A DNA stretch of 64,000 nucleotides from Blasia pusilla (taxonomy: Eukaryota > Marchantiophyta > Marchantiopsida > Blasiales), in assembly GCA_050084515.1 (NCBI GenBank), contig CM114271.1:992001-1056000 (forward strand), read 5' to 3'. This document shows positions 50,018 to 62,189 of this stretch, piece by piece (position 1 is the stretch's first letter; every line of letters begins with the position of its first letter). The position numbers and the translations under genes are program-made. The notes under the pieces were generated by a model. It saw nothing but the letters and a program-made list of their open reading frames with translations. It ran no database searches and was not told the DNA's origin.

Positions 50018-53000
50018 ATGGACATCGACAATCCTGTTGACTTGACATCAACCCTTCCTCCATCACATGATCAAGTGGAGGAGAATGCATTTGGAAGTAG
50101 AAGTGCATTGAAAAGCAGAATTCTAGCCATGAAGATGATGGAACTCCAAGCAGACTTGCCGACGGGGTACATATCAGCAAAAGATCTCCATTGGGATCGA
50201 TATAATGGAGCATATATCCCCTGGCATCGGTTGGAGGACTTCATTATCGGGGAGGGTAATGGAGACAATGTAAACCCCACTAGCTTTTTGGAAGGGCACA
50301 TCCAAGTGCAGAGGAGAAAGATTAGGACAAGATGAAGGCGAGGAATCATCATACACCATGTACTATTGTGCTTACGGACCTCAAGACAAGCGACACCTCC
50401 ATCAACCGGTTGTGAGTACGTGAGCACGGATAAGTGGTATATTTTTTTTAAGTGGAATAATGATAGGAACAAGGAAGGTTAGACAAGGAAGGTGATCAAT
50501 CATCCTTTGTTCTTGTTTATAATGCATCCAATTTATTTCCATTTCTTTTGTCCCTGCTAGAGAGATACTGTTTATGTATGATGGAATGCATTCCTCTTGT
50601 TTTTTTTTTCAGGTCAAGCATTCCCAAATCAGGCCCAAGAAGTCGGCCTCGTGCCCAAAAAATTGTACGGGGAGATAGTTGGAAGCGAGGGTGTCTCTGT
50701 CATTTTTCTGTATCTGAAATCAAGGCTCCAATGCATGTGGCAAAGATCATTTACAAACATAGGTTACATGTTGACAAGGATGGGATGCCATGCCATGGCA
50801 ATAACGACCCCCTCAGTTTGGACACTCCTAAAATGTATGCTCCTAGGATCTCAAAGGAGTTGAGATGTTACATAAAGGTGAGGCTTTGACTCGGGGTCAA
50901 GCCCCATCAGATTATGTGCGAGCATGGGATGATGCTTAAAATGAGATCTAACACCTCTCCGGACTTTGAGGGGAGTATGACGAGGGATGATTTCCTACAA
51001 ATGCATGATATTGCAAATGCAAAGAAGTCCTTGAATATGGAGACTTTCCAGTTTTGTATAGATGAAAATGAATCTTTGAGTACCTTTGTAAACCTCTATC
51101 CAGAGAAGGTCTTCTTTTATGAGCCTTATTTTGATGATACAAGACCATTCATATTGGGATTCCACAGCGCTTGGAAATTGCAATTGATGGTGAAATACGG
51201 GCACAACAGTATTCTTAGCATGGATAGTACGTTTGGCACCAATCAAAGCAAGGTTTGTTACTCTTTACTCATATCTACCCTAAATAAAATCTTGCAAAGT
51301 TGAATTTCATGTCTACATGTAACACTCCTTATGTGTTGGAGTTCTGTGTGCAGTTTCCTTTGTATACCATCTTAGTGTTTGATGAGCACCACACTGGAAT
51401 ACCAGTAGCATGGATTTTGACTAGTAGCTCCAAGGAGGTGCACTTGGTGAAATGGCTACATGCACTGATAACCAAGTGTAGAAGACAACAACCCTCTTGG
51501 GAGCCGAATGCAATCATAGTAGACGATGCCAACGCCGAGCAAAATGCATTGAGGTACATTAAGGATATGCAATGAAGTATTCTCTTGGTATAGAGTCATT
51601 CCATATTTGTGTTTTTTTTTTCAATATGACTTTTCATTCTGTTACATAGGCATATTGGTCACATGGATGGAAGGTATTCCACGTATTGGTTTTTAATCAT
51701 GCTGTAACTCACCAGTACTTTTACTTGCAGGGTAACATTTGCCAACTCAAGTATCATATTATGTCTCTGGCATGTACGCCATGACTGGTTGAAGCAGCTG
51801 AAACGAAAGGTTAGATGTGCAATCATGAGAGCTCACATGTCACGACGACTAGGAGAAATTATGTACGTAAATAAGTGTGGCACATACACTAGAGGTGTGA
51901 TCTTGGATGATGCAAAGATCCTGCTGCAACAATTCTATTCAGACTTCAAAGAGGAAGTTGAATTCATCAACTATATAAGGACTTATTGGGAGCCAAAATG
52001 AGGTGGGTGTCTTTGTTTCTCTGATATATTTGGAATACTTACATAATCGGTGTTCACGAGTGATATTTTCTTTGGTTGGTTCTCTAGAATATTAATATTG
52101 CAGGTGTTTGGATTAACTATACATCTTAGTGTATTTTTGTTTGAGCACAGGTAAGTGGGTGAAAGCGGCAAGGGACCACCCCCATGCAAACCAAGACACG
52201 AACGCTGCAATTGAAGCATATCATGGAAGCATGAAAGCAGTTCTTGCTGATGACAACAGAAGTATTGCTCAAAGAAGAGGAGACTACCTAGTTTGGAAGC
52301 TTAGCAATTTTGTACAGGCTTGGTATTTTCACATTCACTTGCTGAAAAAAAGGGGTTTTTGTACAAAACGCAACAAAAGAGCAATATGTGAATAATGCAG
52401 TATTGAAGGGAAGAGAAATCCCAACGGGCGATGTGCAGCTTACTAAATCAAGGGGGCAAGTAAAGATGGCACGTGTAAGGAGCCAAACAATACTAACAAA
52501 ATGGTATGAAGTATACAACTATGACACCGAATGGGGTCATTGTGAGTGTCCTTGGTCCCTAAAGGGGAACATCTACAAGCACATGGTAAGTAATACTTTT
52601 GTTTTCCTTTTTAGGTACCACAAATTTTCTTATTGTCCATCTTCTAATGCAAATATCATGATTTCTATAATGAGATCTCTCTACAGATTGCAGCTTTGTT
52701 ACGAGAGGATTACAACGGAGAGGACCTTGTGAATATACTTGGAAGAAGATTGGGCAGCAAATGGGGAGGAATTGCACAACTAAAAATGACACTGACGAAT
52801 TTAAGATCTATTGAAAGTCATATCTCCGGCAGCCTCCTCGATCTCAACGAAATACCAGGTTTCCTTTTAAATACTAATACAAAATCTTGTAGTGCAAGTA
52901 CATTGAAATAATTTGGATATTATTTATGCTTTGGTTTTCAGGTTTCAGCTATAATCTAATTATTTGAATCTGAAGTGTCTTTCAGAATGCATTCCATACA

Positions 53001-53515
53001 CAGAGACGAGTATAAGCCCTTCGCTTGAGACAACACCAGTAGTCGAAGAATCTTATTTATCGGGTTTAACCCAAGAAATGGAGGCTACTATGGACAAACT
53101 GTACTCTGAGTTCCAAAATCATTGCCATGGTAGTGACTTGCTTCTAAGAATGGCGTCTAAAATGTTGAGGGAAATAAATGGTCGGATTGAAACGGAAAAA
53201 GTTGTTGTTAGAAACGGCTTGACACAGCAGCCGGAAAACCCCTTTCAGACATACAATGATGGTTTCCAAAACAATAATTCTGTCAAACGAGTGAAGTCCA
53301 ACATTGAGCGTTGGTCAGAAAAAGCAAAGAGACAGAGTACACAACATGGATTGGGATATAACACAGTTTTTTGTCCATCCCAGGATGGAACCTCAAGTAG
53401 GTTACCATCCTTTCCAAAGCCAAGACCAAGAAAGAAGAGATTGGGCCTGCAAGATGACCTAGACACACAGGCAAGATCAATGCTTTTGAATATGGATGGT
53501 GCCACATGCACATGA
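50018..53515 (+). pseudogene. MULE-family transposase with SWIM-like finger, interrupted
   Basis: Plus-strand exons (approximate): 50018-50335 (unjoined), 50613-51252, 51354-51553, 51731-52000, 52151-52585, 52687-52858 and 52986-53515. Order of parts: an N-terminal zinc-binding block (KRGCLCHFSV...YKHRLHVDKDGMPCHG); the MULE DDE core with Asp in SMDSTFGTNQSK (51223), Asp in IIVDDANAEQNAL (51522/51525), the LCLWHVRHDWLKQL helix, and Glu in NAAIEAYHGSMK (52213); then a SWIM finger HCECPWSLKGNIYKH; then a 177-aa basic tail ending near SRLPSFPKPRPRKKRLG. Lesions: an in-frame TGA at 50887, a frameshift in the A7 G4 T5 run at 52345-52360, a stop just before the splice donor at 52000, and Tyr in place of the third SWIM cysteine (TAC at 52571). 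Cut-and-paste transposition is the family's role. This copy should not produce a full enzyme. Confidence 0.85.
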
Positions 53516-53837
53516 TTTTGTTGTAGTTTTGAGATCGGTGTATATGGAGGATTGGGGCTTTTGGAATTCATGGAAGGTATTCCAGATTGGCGGATCTTCA
53601 CAGGATCTCCACGGCTAGCGCCACATATATATTAACGGCATCGATCATAGGGTCTTCCGCCGGCCCTAGGCATTTGGATTTTTGAGAGAGGGACATTGTG
53701 ATACATAGGGGCTCAGTTCAGATGAATATTTTCAATCTTCGGGTTCACTAGAGATGAAGCGACTATGAATCAAGGGAAATGGAAACGAGTGTGAAGAAGT
53801 TCTTCTGATCTCCACGATTCAATTTTGATCTGTCACC

Positions 53838-54485
53838 ATGGAAAAAACTCGTGCAATGAAGAGGACCAGAGGAGTGATCCAGCTCCAATAAGCTTCCAGA
53901 CCTGCACAAGGACTTCAGGATGGGGAAAGAGGCCATGAATCAGATGGCGACACTGAAAAACGTGTGAAGAAAGGTGCTAGAAGTGTTTCTTGCTCTGAAA
54001 TTTCTACTACCAGCTTATCATTGTCAAATTTGAACAAAAACTTCAACGATGCATTTGTGAAGATTTTTATGGGGCCTGCAGGAAAGAAGCCAGCTAAGTC
54101 TCACAAGGGATCACTTGTAGAATTGCAAGAGTTATCAGCCAGGTTGAACGTCATTTTAGATATTTGCAATACTATGGAAACGATTGTGCATGGATTTCTA
54201 TCTATGCGCATTTCTCTACAGAAGCTCGAAAGGTCCATGTCTGAAAAAACCATCGATGGCTTACCTCAAATCATTGAGAAGTTTGTGTTGCAGGTACAAG
54301 CACTCTTGACAGATGAAAATATCCTTCAATTGAGTGTGGCAAATAGAGAGGTGCTCCAATGTTTAGATCAGAATGTAGTGCTTGGGAATTTCTACGTGCT
54401 CAACTTTCCTTTGATCTCTGCCCACAAAGCTTACTTAGAATTACCCCCCCCCCCCCCCCAACTCATGAATTCTGTTCCGAAGTAA
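53838..54485 (+). pseudogene. Third frame of the MULE-like element, unknown protein
   Basis: The frame opens at ATG 53838 (MEKTRAMKRTRGVIQLQ), meets TAA at 53889 and continues open in the same frame to 54485 (173 aa from the ATG at 53964). It is rich in Leu and Glu with heptad-like stretches (LVELQELSARLNVILDI, MRISLQKLERSMSE) and ends in a Pro run coded by a C16 tract (54444-54459). No domain is recognised. A further exon-like block at 56351-56422 (24 codons, AG and GT borders, EKIPTYEESISIANLTDFVL) may belong to it. Its position right after the transposase suggests an element gene. Function is unknown. Confidence 0.45.
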
Positions 54486-54899
54486 TATGTGAGCTCACAT
54501 TGCGAGTAAATGTCTCAAAATTTATTTTCTACCTCGTTTTGATTCCATCTTGTCTTACTTGACTTTAAAAGGTGCTTTATTTCACCTTTTTGGCCTTGGA
54601 CAAACGATTTCATTGTATGAGCATTAAGTATCTCACGACATATTCGAACATATTTTCATAAAAAATATGATCCTTGCAGAATCCTTTTCCGTGATTTTAT
54701 CTGTAATGAATCCCTTCATGGAGCTATCAGGGTGTTCTATCATTCTATTCTTGGACACTAACGCATAAAAAATAGACGCAGAGAATATACACACTCTCAT
54801 TTCACAGGTAGGCAACGTGTCCTTTTAGATGATGTTTGGATTCTGTCCTCATTCTTTTTCTTACATAAATTGAGAAGATAGGTTGCAAGAGTAAAATGC

Positions 54900-56060
54900 T
54901 TTCCACTCCATGGGGATACATAAAATACTCTCCACTTCCTCGAAAGATACTTGAGATACAGACTTCACTTCCAAAGATAACTCTAGCACACCGTATTAAA
55001 AAATCGTGGGGAATTTTCCCATAATTTCTCGGCGTCCTTAATTCTAAGATGGAATGCTTACCATATTATCCAGTTATCCATTCACTTTATTTTATAGCTT
55101 TACATCTGTTTTCTATTTCTTCGAGTAAAAGAATGGTACAAGGATTTCCAATTTTATAGAAAAATTTTATTTTCTTTGAGTGTAATGTGTGTGGAAGATA
55201 GAATGCTTTCTGTTTACCACGATCATACCGACAGTCTTGTGAATTTTCATATTATCCACTTATCCATTCACTTTCTTTTTTTTAGTTTTACACATGTTTT
55301 CTATTTGATTCTATTTTCCCCTAACTAACAACAACACGGAAAAAAATTGGTAAAAGAAATAGTGGAATACTTTCCTTCGTCTACGCAAAGCAACTTCCCA
55401 CTTCCAATCTGATAATAAATTATGATTTTCTTCGAGTATAATGTGTGTGTGGAAGCTGGAATGCTTTCTATTTACTAGGATCCTATCGACAGTCTTGTGA
55501 ATTTTCCCATAATTTCTCGGCGTCCTTAATTCTAAGAAGGAATGCTTATCATATTGTCCACTTATCCATTCACTTTATTTTATAGCTTTACATTTGTTTT
55601 CTATTTCTTTGGATAAAAGAATGGTACAAGGATTTCCAATTTTATAGAAAATTTTATTTTCTTTGAGTGTAATGTGTGTGGAAGATGTAATGCTTTCTGT
55701 TTACCACAATCCTACCGCCACTCTTGTGAATTTTTCCATAATTTCTCAGGGTCCTTAATTCTAAGATGGAATGGTTACAATATTATCCACTCACTGTATT
55801 TTATAGTTTTACATCTATTTTCTATTTGTTTGGGTAAAAGAATGATACAAGGATTTCCAATTTTTAAAAATATTGGAATGCTTTCTATTTACCACAATCC
55901 TACCGATAATCTTGTGAATTTTCTCCTAATTTCTCGGCGTCCTTAATTCTAAGATGGAATGTTTACCATATTGTCCATGTATCCATTCATTGTATTTTAT
56001 AATTTTATATCTATTTTCTATTTGTGTGGGTAAAGAATGGTACAGGGATTTCCATTAAAA
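54900..56060. repeat. AT-rich tandem array, ~190-245-bp units, two degenerate motif copies per unit
   Basis: Units share TTAATTCTAAGATGGAATG (55037, 55527 variant, 55753, 55942), GTCTTGTGAATTTTCCCATA, CACTTATCCATTCACTTTAT, TTTTACATCTGTTTTCTATT and GGTACAAGGATTTCCAATTT. Most units contain GGAATGCTTTCT followed about 75-80 bp later by GGAATGCTTACC, both degenerate forms of the element's motif. About five copies are present, some with internal deletions. Confidence 0.85.
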
Positions 56061-56350
56061 GAAAACATGTTTTTCATTTGATGGGTAACATTTGAAGTAA
56101 CATTTGAAGCAGATCACATGTCGCTACATACCCTATAAGATAGCTGGAATGCCTTCCTTTTGCTAGCCTATATCTTAGGCAATATGTCTTCCTTTGATGC
56201 CCTATTTTTATGAATTTATTTTTTACGCAAAGGGATGATGGGTTTGAGGTTTGTAATATATATTTTTTAAATTAATTCATTTATATGAGTCATGAAGATC
56301 ATAATTTAACAAATATCAAACCAATTGACACAAAAATATTTTCTTTTCAG

Positions 56351-56422
56351 GAAAAAATTCCCACGTATGAAGAAAGTATTTCCATAGCGAACCTTACAGA
56401 TTTTGTTCTCTCTGAACAAGAG
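56351..56422 (+). other. Exon-like block near the right side of the MULE-like element
   Basis: 72 nt open in one frame (24 codons) lie exactly between TTTTCTTTTCAG and GTCCTT. The composition (EKIPTYEESISIANLTDF) looks coding. It may be a downstream exon of the third frame, but the intervening exons are not identified. Confidence 0.35.
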
Positions 56423-57624
56423 GTCCTTTTCTTTCCTTTACTGCATACTACATCTATTTACTATCTTACCCTAAACAATCTACAAGCGTGCATCACACTT
56501 AATTTTGATGACCAATTTTTGCAATTCTGCACCCTTTCCTCCTCCTTGTTGCTTTGCTTCATAATCAACACTATTGTACAAAGAAGAGTTGTCGACTATC
56601 CAGAAAATTTCCAATCGATTCTCTTTTAGTAAATTATTATTTTTTGACATGATTGTCTTAACGGACACAAAGAAGGTATTCCAGCCAGGTCCAGGTTCTC
56701 AAATGCAATATCCACTCAGTTTAGGGAACTACACGGATGACACCTTAACAACAATAAGCATTTGGTGTTCACATGATCCCAGGGTATAATTCATAAGACA
56801 TCTACTTACTATCGATGAGTGCGACAAAAAGTGGATTGATGATTTTTTCTACACAAAAAAGATGCCATTGAATCCCCTTCAGTTACCTTCAATCCCCTCA
56901 GACCCAATAGACGCCAGCGTGGGAGATGGGAAACATCCTGGTGGCAACTGACAAGGCAACGGATATCAAAACAATCCACACTCCACCCTGCAAACCAATT
57001 AACCTTTTTGTGACATGCAAATAAATACATCTTCACGAATGTAGCAAGAACCTCAATAGTGATTCTCAGTTCATTCTTACGATACAAAAGAAACCCAAAG
57101 GAAAAAAGGGGCAGAGGAGCCCATCAGAAAGCCTTCTACTAGAGCCACAACTTTCCAAATCGGCCATCTCTGAATGACATGGTCACATGCAACACCAGAA
57201 CCCATCTAATACACCTTCACGATATATTCTGAACTTATCAATGGAAATAAAGAGATTTCAAGAAGAAGGTAACTACAGAGACCAACTGACCCACCGAATA
57301 CATAATCAAGCACCAAAGGCTGAATCACAACGCATGACTGAACAACATGCGCCACCGAATACACTTATATAGGTAAAGCGACAACGAAAAGTGACTCCCC
57401 GTCTATTTAAGAAAGAACCACAATCAATTGGACACTAGTGTGATCTGGCCCAATTGTAAGAAACGTAAGGCATTCCGGCAATGCAACTCTACGGATTAAA
57501 AAAACAAGCACAGAACTCTGATGCAGACCTCCCCTAATTCTCTGCCAGTGTCATCCTATAACCCTACAAAACAAACGAGAAAATCGATAGGCGATTCACC
57601 CATCCAACCGGCCCTTCATACGCT

Positions 57625-57662
57625 TTGGAGATGAACGTGTTCATAAACACGTTCATCTCCAA
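57625..57662. repeat. Perfect 17-bp hairpin with CATA loop
   Basis: TTGGAGATGAACGTGTT is followed by CATA and its exact reverse complement. It lies 150 bp to the right of the last motif copy (57469), so it could relate to the right end of the MULE-like element, or it could be an independent foldback. Confidence 0.85.
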
Positions 57663-57721
57663 GGTTCGGAGAAAAACTAATACGTTACGAACTGAAAGCA
57701 CTGTGGCTGCGACGATCAATG

Positions 57722-57962
57722 CATAGAGAAAATTTGTGCAACGAGGGCAAATCTCTCCAATGGAGAGCAAATTTCTGCAACAAAGGGAAAAATCATGCAA
57801 CGAAAGGCGAAGTTGTGCAACGGAGGGGAAATCTTTGCAAACGGAGGGGAAATCGTTGCGATCCTAGCAGAAATCTCTGCAAACGGAGGGAAAATCTCTA
57901 CAAGCGGAGGGGAAATCTTTGCAAACGGAGGGAAAATCTCTACAAGCCGATTGAAAATCTGC
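57722..57962. repeat. 21-bp minisatellite (about 11 units)
   Basis: Units of the type GCAAACGGAGGGGAAATCTT repeat with a step of 18-21 bp. Because 21 is a multiple of three, several frames stay open and read as heptapeptide repeats (RRGNLCK). I take this as a repeat and not a gene. Confidence 0.9.
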
Positions 57963-60457
57963 ACGGACAAAATCAGCAGCTGTAGCTCCGTCCTCAAATG
58001 TCACAGCTCCGTAGCTGCACCGTCCTCCACAACTGCTCCGTCCTCCGCTACGACGACTTTATAAGCTGGACTTTGAGATCTGAATTTCAAAACGAACATG
58101 TATCATCCACACCATCCACACCCTACCATCCACATTGCTCTCGGATATCCGTGAGCGTCCTGGACCATCCAAGAGAGTCACCGTTGCCGGGAAAATGTAG
58201 CCGGGTGTAGAGCATTCCGATCCCGATGGGGGGAAGGGGTTTGGGACACCCGTCACTAGAACCCGCAACACAGGGGGACACGATGGGAGCAATAAGTGCT
58301 TTGAATTCTCTGACTATTGTGAGCGCTCTCTCACTAAACGGGAACCCCATTAAACTGGTTTTAAAACCACAAATGTTTTCAGACGTATCCCATCAATTCT
58401 TAGTCAGTCACCCTAATTTTATTATTTTCTTTACGACTATTGGAAAGTCTGACTTTTGCTGAACACTGATGGGACCTGCCCCTTCATGTACTACCTATTT
58501 CTGTTCCCTTCTACCGAACCGAAAGTTTGGTATTACCGTCCCCTCACGCCGAACCGAAAGCTTGTCCGCCGCCCGTCTCCAGCGTTTCTGTGACGGACGT
58601 CAGTTTCCAGTCCCTGTCCTGCGTCTTCACGTTACGTCAACTGAGTCGTGTCACTGTCGTGATCCTCTTCCGGTTCTTCGCGCACGTGGCAGCTTCTAAG
58701 TTGTCGCCCGACTTAAATTCTCATGTTGGAATTAGAGATAATAATAATTAGAAATATATTTGGGGTTATGTTTTCAACTATATTTCGGGCGGAAATATTG
58801 TGGACGTGGCTGTTTATGAGGTGTGGGTTACCTCGAATAACTGATTTCTTTATTAATTTTATTTTGGAAGGCTTTTGAAAAGAGTTTCTATGAGAAAAAA
58901 GTCAGGAAAATCTTTGACACGTAGAACTTCGCAGCCCGTAGATGTTTTGGATCGTGTTGTGAAAGAATTAGTGTGGTACCTGAAACGATTTCTGTTGACT
59001 TATTAAATTCTATTTTAAAATTTTGGGGTATTGGAAAATAGGAAATAATATTTTACATTTGGAAGTGTTTCCATGTTGAATCTTTGTGGTTATTTCTTAT
59101 CCTAAATTTATCTTTGAGATTGTGGCCTTGGTGAATTTTTAATTTTTATAAAAAAATAGGGTTATAATTTCATGTTTTATGGTTAAAATAAAAATTCTTT
59201 TCTTCATTTTTATTATGAAATATTTTCTGAGAAACTAACTAACTCTTATTTTCAGGTGGATTTCTTTCTAATATTACAAGTACTATTTCATGTTCACAAG
59301 AAAAGAGGGAAAGTGTTAAGGTTTTTGTCTCATTGAATTGTTTCTGAAATTTTTAATATATAATCAAATTATAATCAAATTTTCTTTTGCTTAAAGAATT
59401 CCATGTTGAATACACTAAAAAAGGTCCTTCATCTTTTATTTCTTTCTTTTATTTCTAATTCACCATAGATACAAATTCAAATTTTTTTAATCACGGTCTT
59501 CATACCCTTCAATGATCTAAATATCATGTGTTAATCAAATAACCAAAAAGTTGACAATATATCACAATAACTACTCTTGAAATGCCCTTGCCATGCTATT
59601 AGGTAGTTTTATTTAACTTAAGAAAATTAGGATCCACGTTCAAAAAGATTGTAAGCCCTTTTTGAATTCCCTCAAATGATGGAATCTCAAGCCCACTAGA
59701 GGGCCTCCTCCATATTAGTTGGAGGAGTAAAATGAACCCGCACCCATTGTTTCCAAACTCATCCCATCCAAGCACAAATAATATTTTAGACCACAACATG
59801 ATGATAAGTATAATTTTATATTAAGTCCTCATGATGGTCTTTGGATGCAAAAGATCTCAAATATTTACGACCCTTACATACACTTGTCGTTTTTTTTCTC
59901 ACCATCTAAGTTATCCATGTGTCCATCACGCGTGCGTATGAATTACTTTCTCCCCCCCCCCCCCCATCTCAAAGGGCTGCACACTAGTTGTATATGAGTG
60001 TATGCATATCTATAGATGTTGTTGGAAATCCATGAATAACAAGAAATATCATCTATGAATTTTTTCCATTAAGGTGCTTTTGGGTAGAGATAGCCTAGAA
60101 ATCCAAAAGGAGACCCAAACTCTCACTATCTATCCTCTTGCTCTACCGAAGGCTGATGTGATATTTATCATTTATTATTATTGAAAGGGACTCATGAATA
60201 AATATATAGGGTGGGCATGAGAGGAGGGATAGTAATTAATAGGGTGTAAGAGGAAATTTGAAGTGATATAGACACTATGGGGGTGCCAATAATATGTCAT
60301 CAAGTAGTCATCCCCTTGATTTCTCCCTTCAGTCCCTCCATTTTCTCTTGAAAGAGACCCCTTTATTTATGTGTTCATTTATCCATTCAGCTACTCCGCA
60401 TACTATTTGGGATAGTTTTGGATGCTCTAGAATGTGTGATTGGTGGTAGTTGCTTCC

Positions 60458-60532
<75 letters not shown>

Positions 60533-60540
60533 TATATGAT

Positions 60541-60572
<32 letters not shown>

Positions 60573-62009
60573 AGTGGATTATTTATTTATGCCTCCTCAG
60601 GGTCCTCAAAATATGATGATAATCTTCTCATCACCTAAGAGACCACATGTGGCATCTTTTCCTCACTTTTTCAATTTTAAAACTCTAATTTATTATGGAA
60701 GGATGGAGTGAGTTCTTGTGCTTTTTGGCCCGCTAAACATGTGACAATTTGCTTCCATGGGCATAGCTTAATTTTGACGAAAGTTGGCCAAAATTGGAAA
60801 ATTTTAGGTGGAAAAAGGAGGAGAGTTTAGGGCTTTCATTATAAACGTGAATATTAATTTACAAGGCTTTCCAAAAAATTAATCACTTCTGGTTCTTTGT
60901 ATGGCCACTTTTTAACATGAGATTGCTTTTGTGTTTTTTTTCCCCTTAGACGTAACGGAAAATGTTTTGTGATTATTGAAATAATTTACTATTTTTTAAT
61001 TTTATTTTGGTTTCCATCATAAATGATGTAGTTTTCTTGTACGTTTCTTTTAGGTGTCAACCTATGTTAGTTTCAGTACTGAAACTATTCTTAATTCATA
61101 TACATTTAAAAATATGAATTATGTTTCAATTTTTCTAATGATAAGTTAGGTTCATCTACTATTTGGGTTGGGTTTATGACCCTCTAGAATTGTACACATA
61201 TTTTGATTTGAGGATGCATTAAATATTAATGAAGAATAGGAATAGGTTTTAATCAAAAAGAAATTCTTGATTAATAAGTCTAATTGAAAAATATTTGCAT
61301 GAATAATTTTGAATCTTTAGAAGAGTGACATATGAAATCCATACAAAAGTTTATATTTCTTAACCCCTAGCACTTTTAATATTATAGATATAACGAAAAG
61401 TCTATGGTTGGAAAGGAATCCACGTACTGTTTGCTTCTTTCTCTGAGGGGGCTCTTAAAGATCTTGAATGGTGTCCCCACTCCCCAATGTATATTGTATT
61501 ACATCGATTTGGATACCGGTCTTTTCGGTACTTGACTCTTTGAATCTCTTTTATTTATTTTTCACATCAAATTGTTCTATCCTCCTTTCTATATTTCCAT
61601 TCTTAACACCTTTTTCAGTCCTTTCTTTAACACTCCAAAATGTGTTTTGGTCCACATTTACCAGTTACGAAATTAAACTCTATGTGGTATTATAGATGTG
61701 AAATAGTAGCTAGACGTTGTGTCAATAGTGGGCATTAGTACTAATCCTTGATTGTAGTTAGTCTTGAAAAAAAAAAGTGAAGATATTGGTTGTGAAAGTA
61801 AAACAAATAGAGATACATAGGTAAAATGAAGTTGAGGGTACAATCCATTTTAACTTTTGGAGAATGGGTTACTTCAACAACAACCCTTCATACAATGATT
61901 TATATGAAGGTGATTTATTTGATTGTGATTTCACCCACCTTACCTTAGAGGAAAAACCATTACTCACATGTCGTGATAATCCTAACTCATGGATAGTTTT
62001 AACATACTA
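57963..62009. other. Gene-poor DNA, GC-moderate to 58.7 kb and then strongly AT-rich
   Basis: No coding exon is supported. 58293-58325 matches 43053-43085 in inverse. A C14 run lies at 59952-59965. (TA)n lies at 60463-60529 and (TG)n at 60545-60572. The 58.5-58.7 kb stretch is GC-richer with CCGAACCGAAAG repeated twice (58515, 58550), but no gene is identifiable. Confidence 0.5.
60463..60572. repeat. (TA)n and (TG)n microsatellites
   Basis: A 67-bp TA run is followed by a short AT-rich spacer and a 28-bp TG run. Both are uninterrupted. Confidence 0.98.
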
Positions 62010-62189
62010 CTAGTTGGTGCTCGTGCGATGCACGAATGTATAATCTTGATTGATCCATCCTAAGTGTACAATTGAATTAGAGTGATCCATTTGGCTTAGA
62101 AAATGAGCAATTCTATTGCCTAAAAAAGACATGTGTCAAGAGGAGAAGTGATCTCAAAATGAATATGCGCTCTCCAACAATAATATAGA
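62010..62189 (-). mobile_element. Short non-autonomous Helitron (180 bp)
   Basis: Read on the minus strand, the element starts at 62189 with TCTATATTA, an exact fit to the plant Helitron 5' consensus TCTMTAYTA, preceded by host A. It ends at 62010 with CTAG followed by host T. Seven bases before the terminal CTAG is the short hairpin TCGTGC-ATC-GCACGA. All Helitron hallmarks are therefore present (5' TC, 3' hairpin, CTRR end, insertion between A and T, no duplication). It encodes no protein and would depend on a rolling-circle Rep/helicase supplied elsewhere. Confidence 0.8.
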
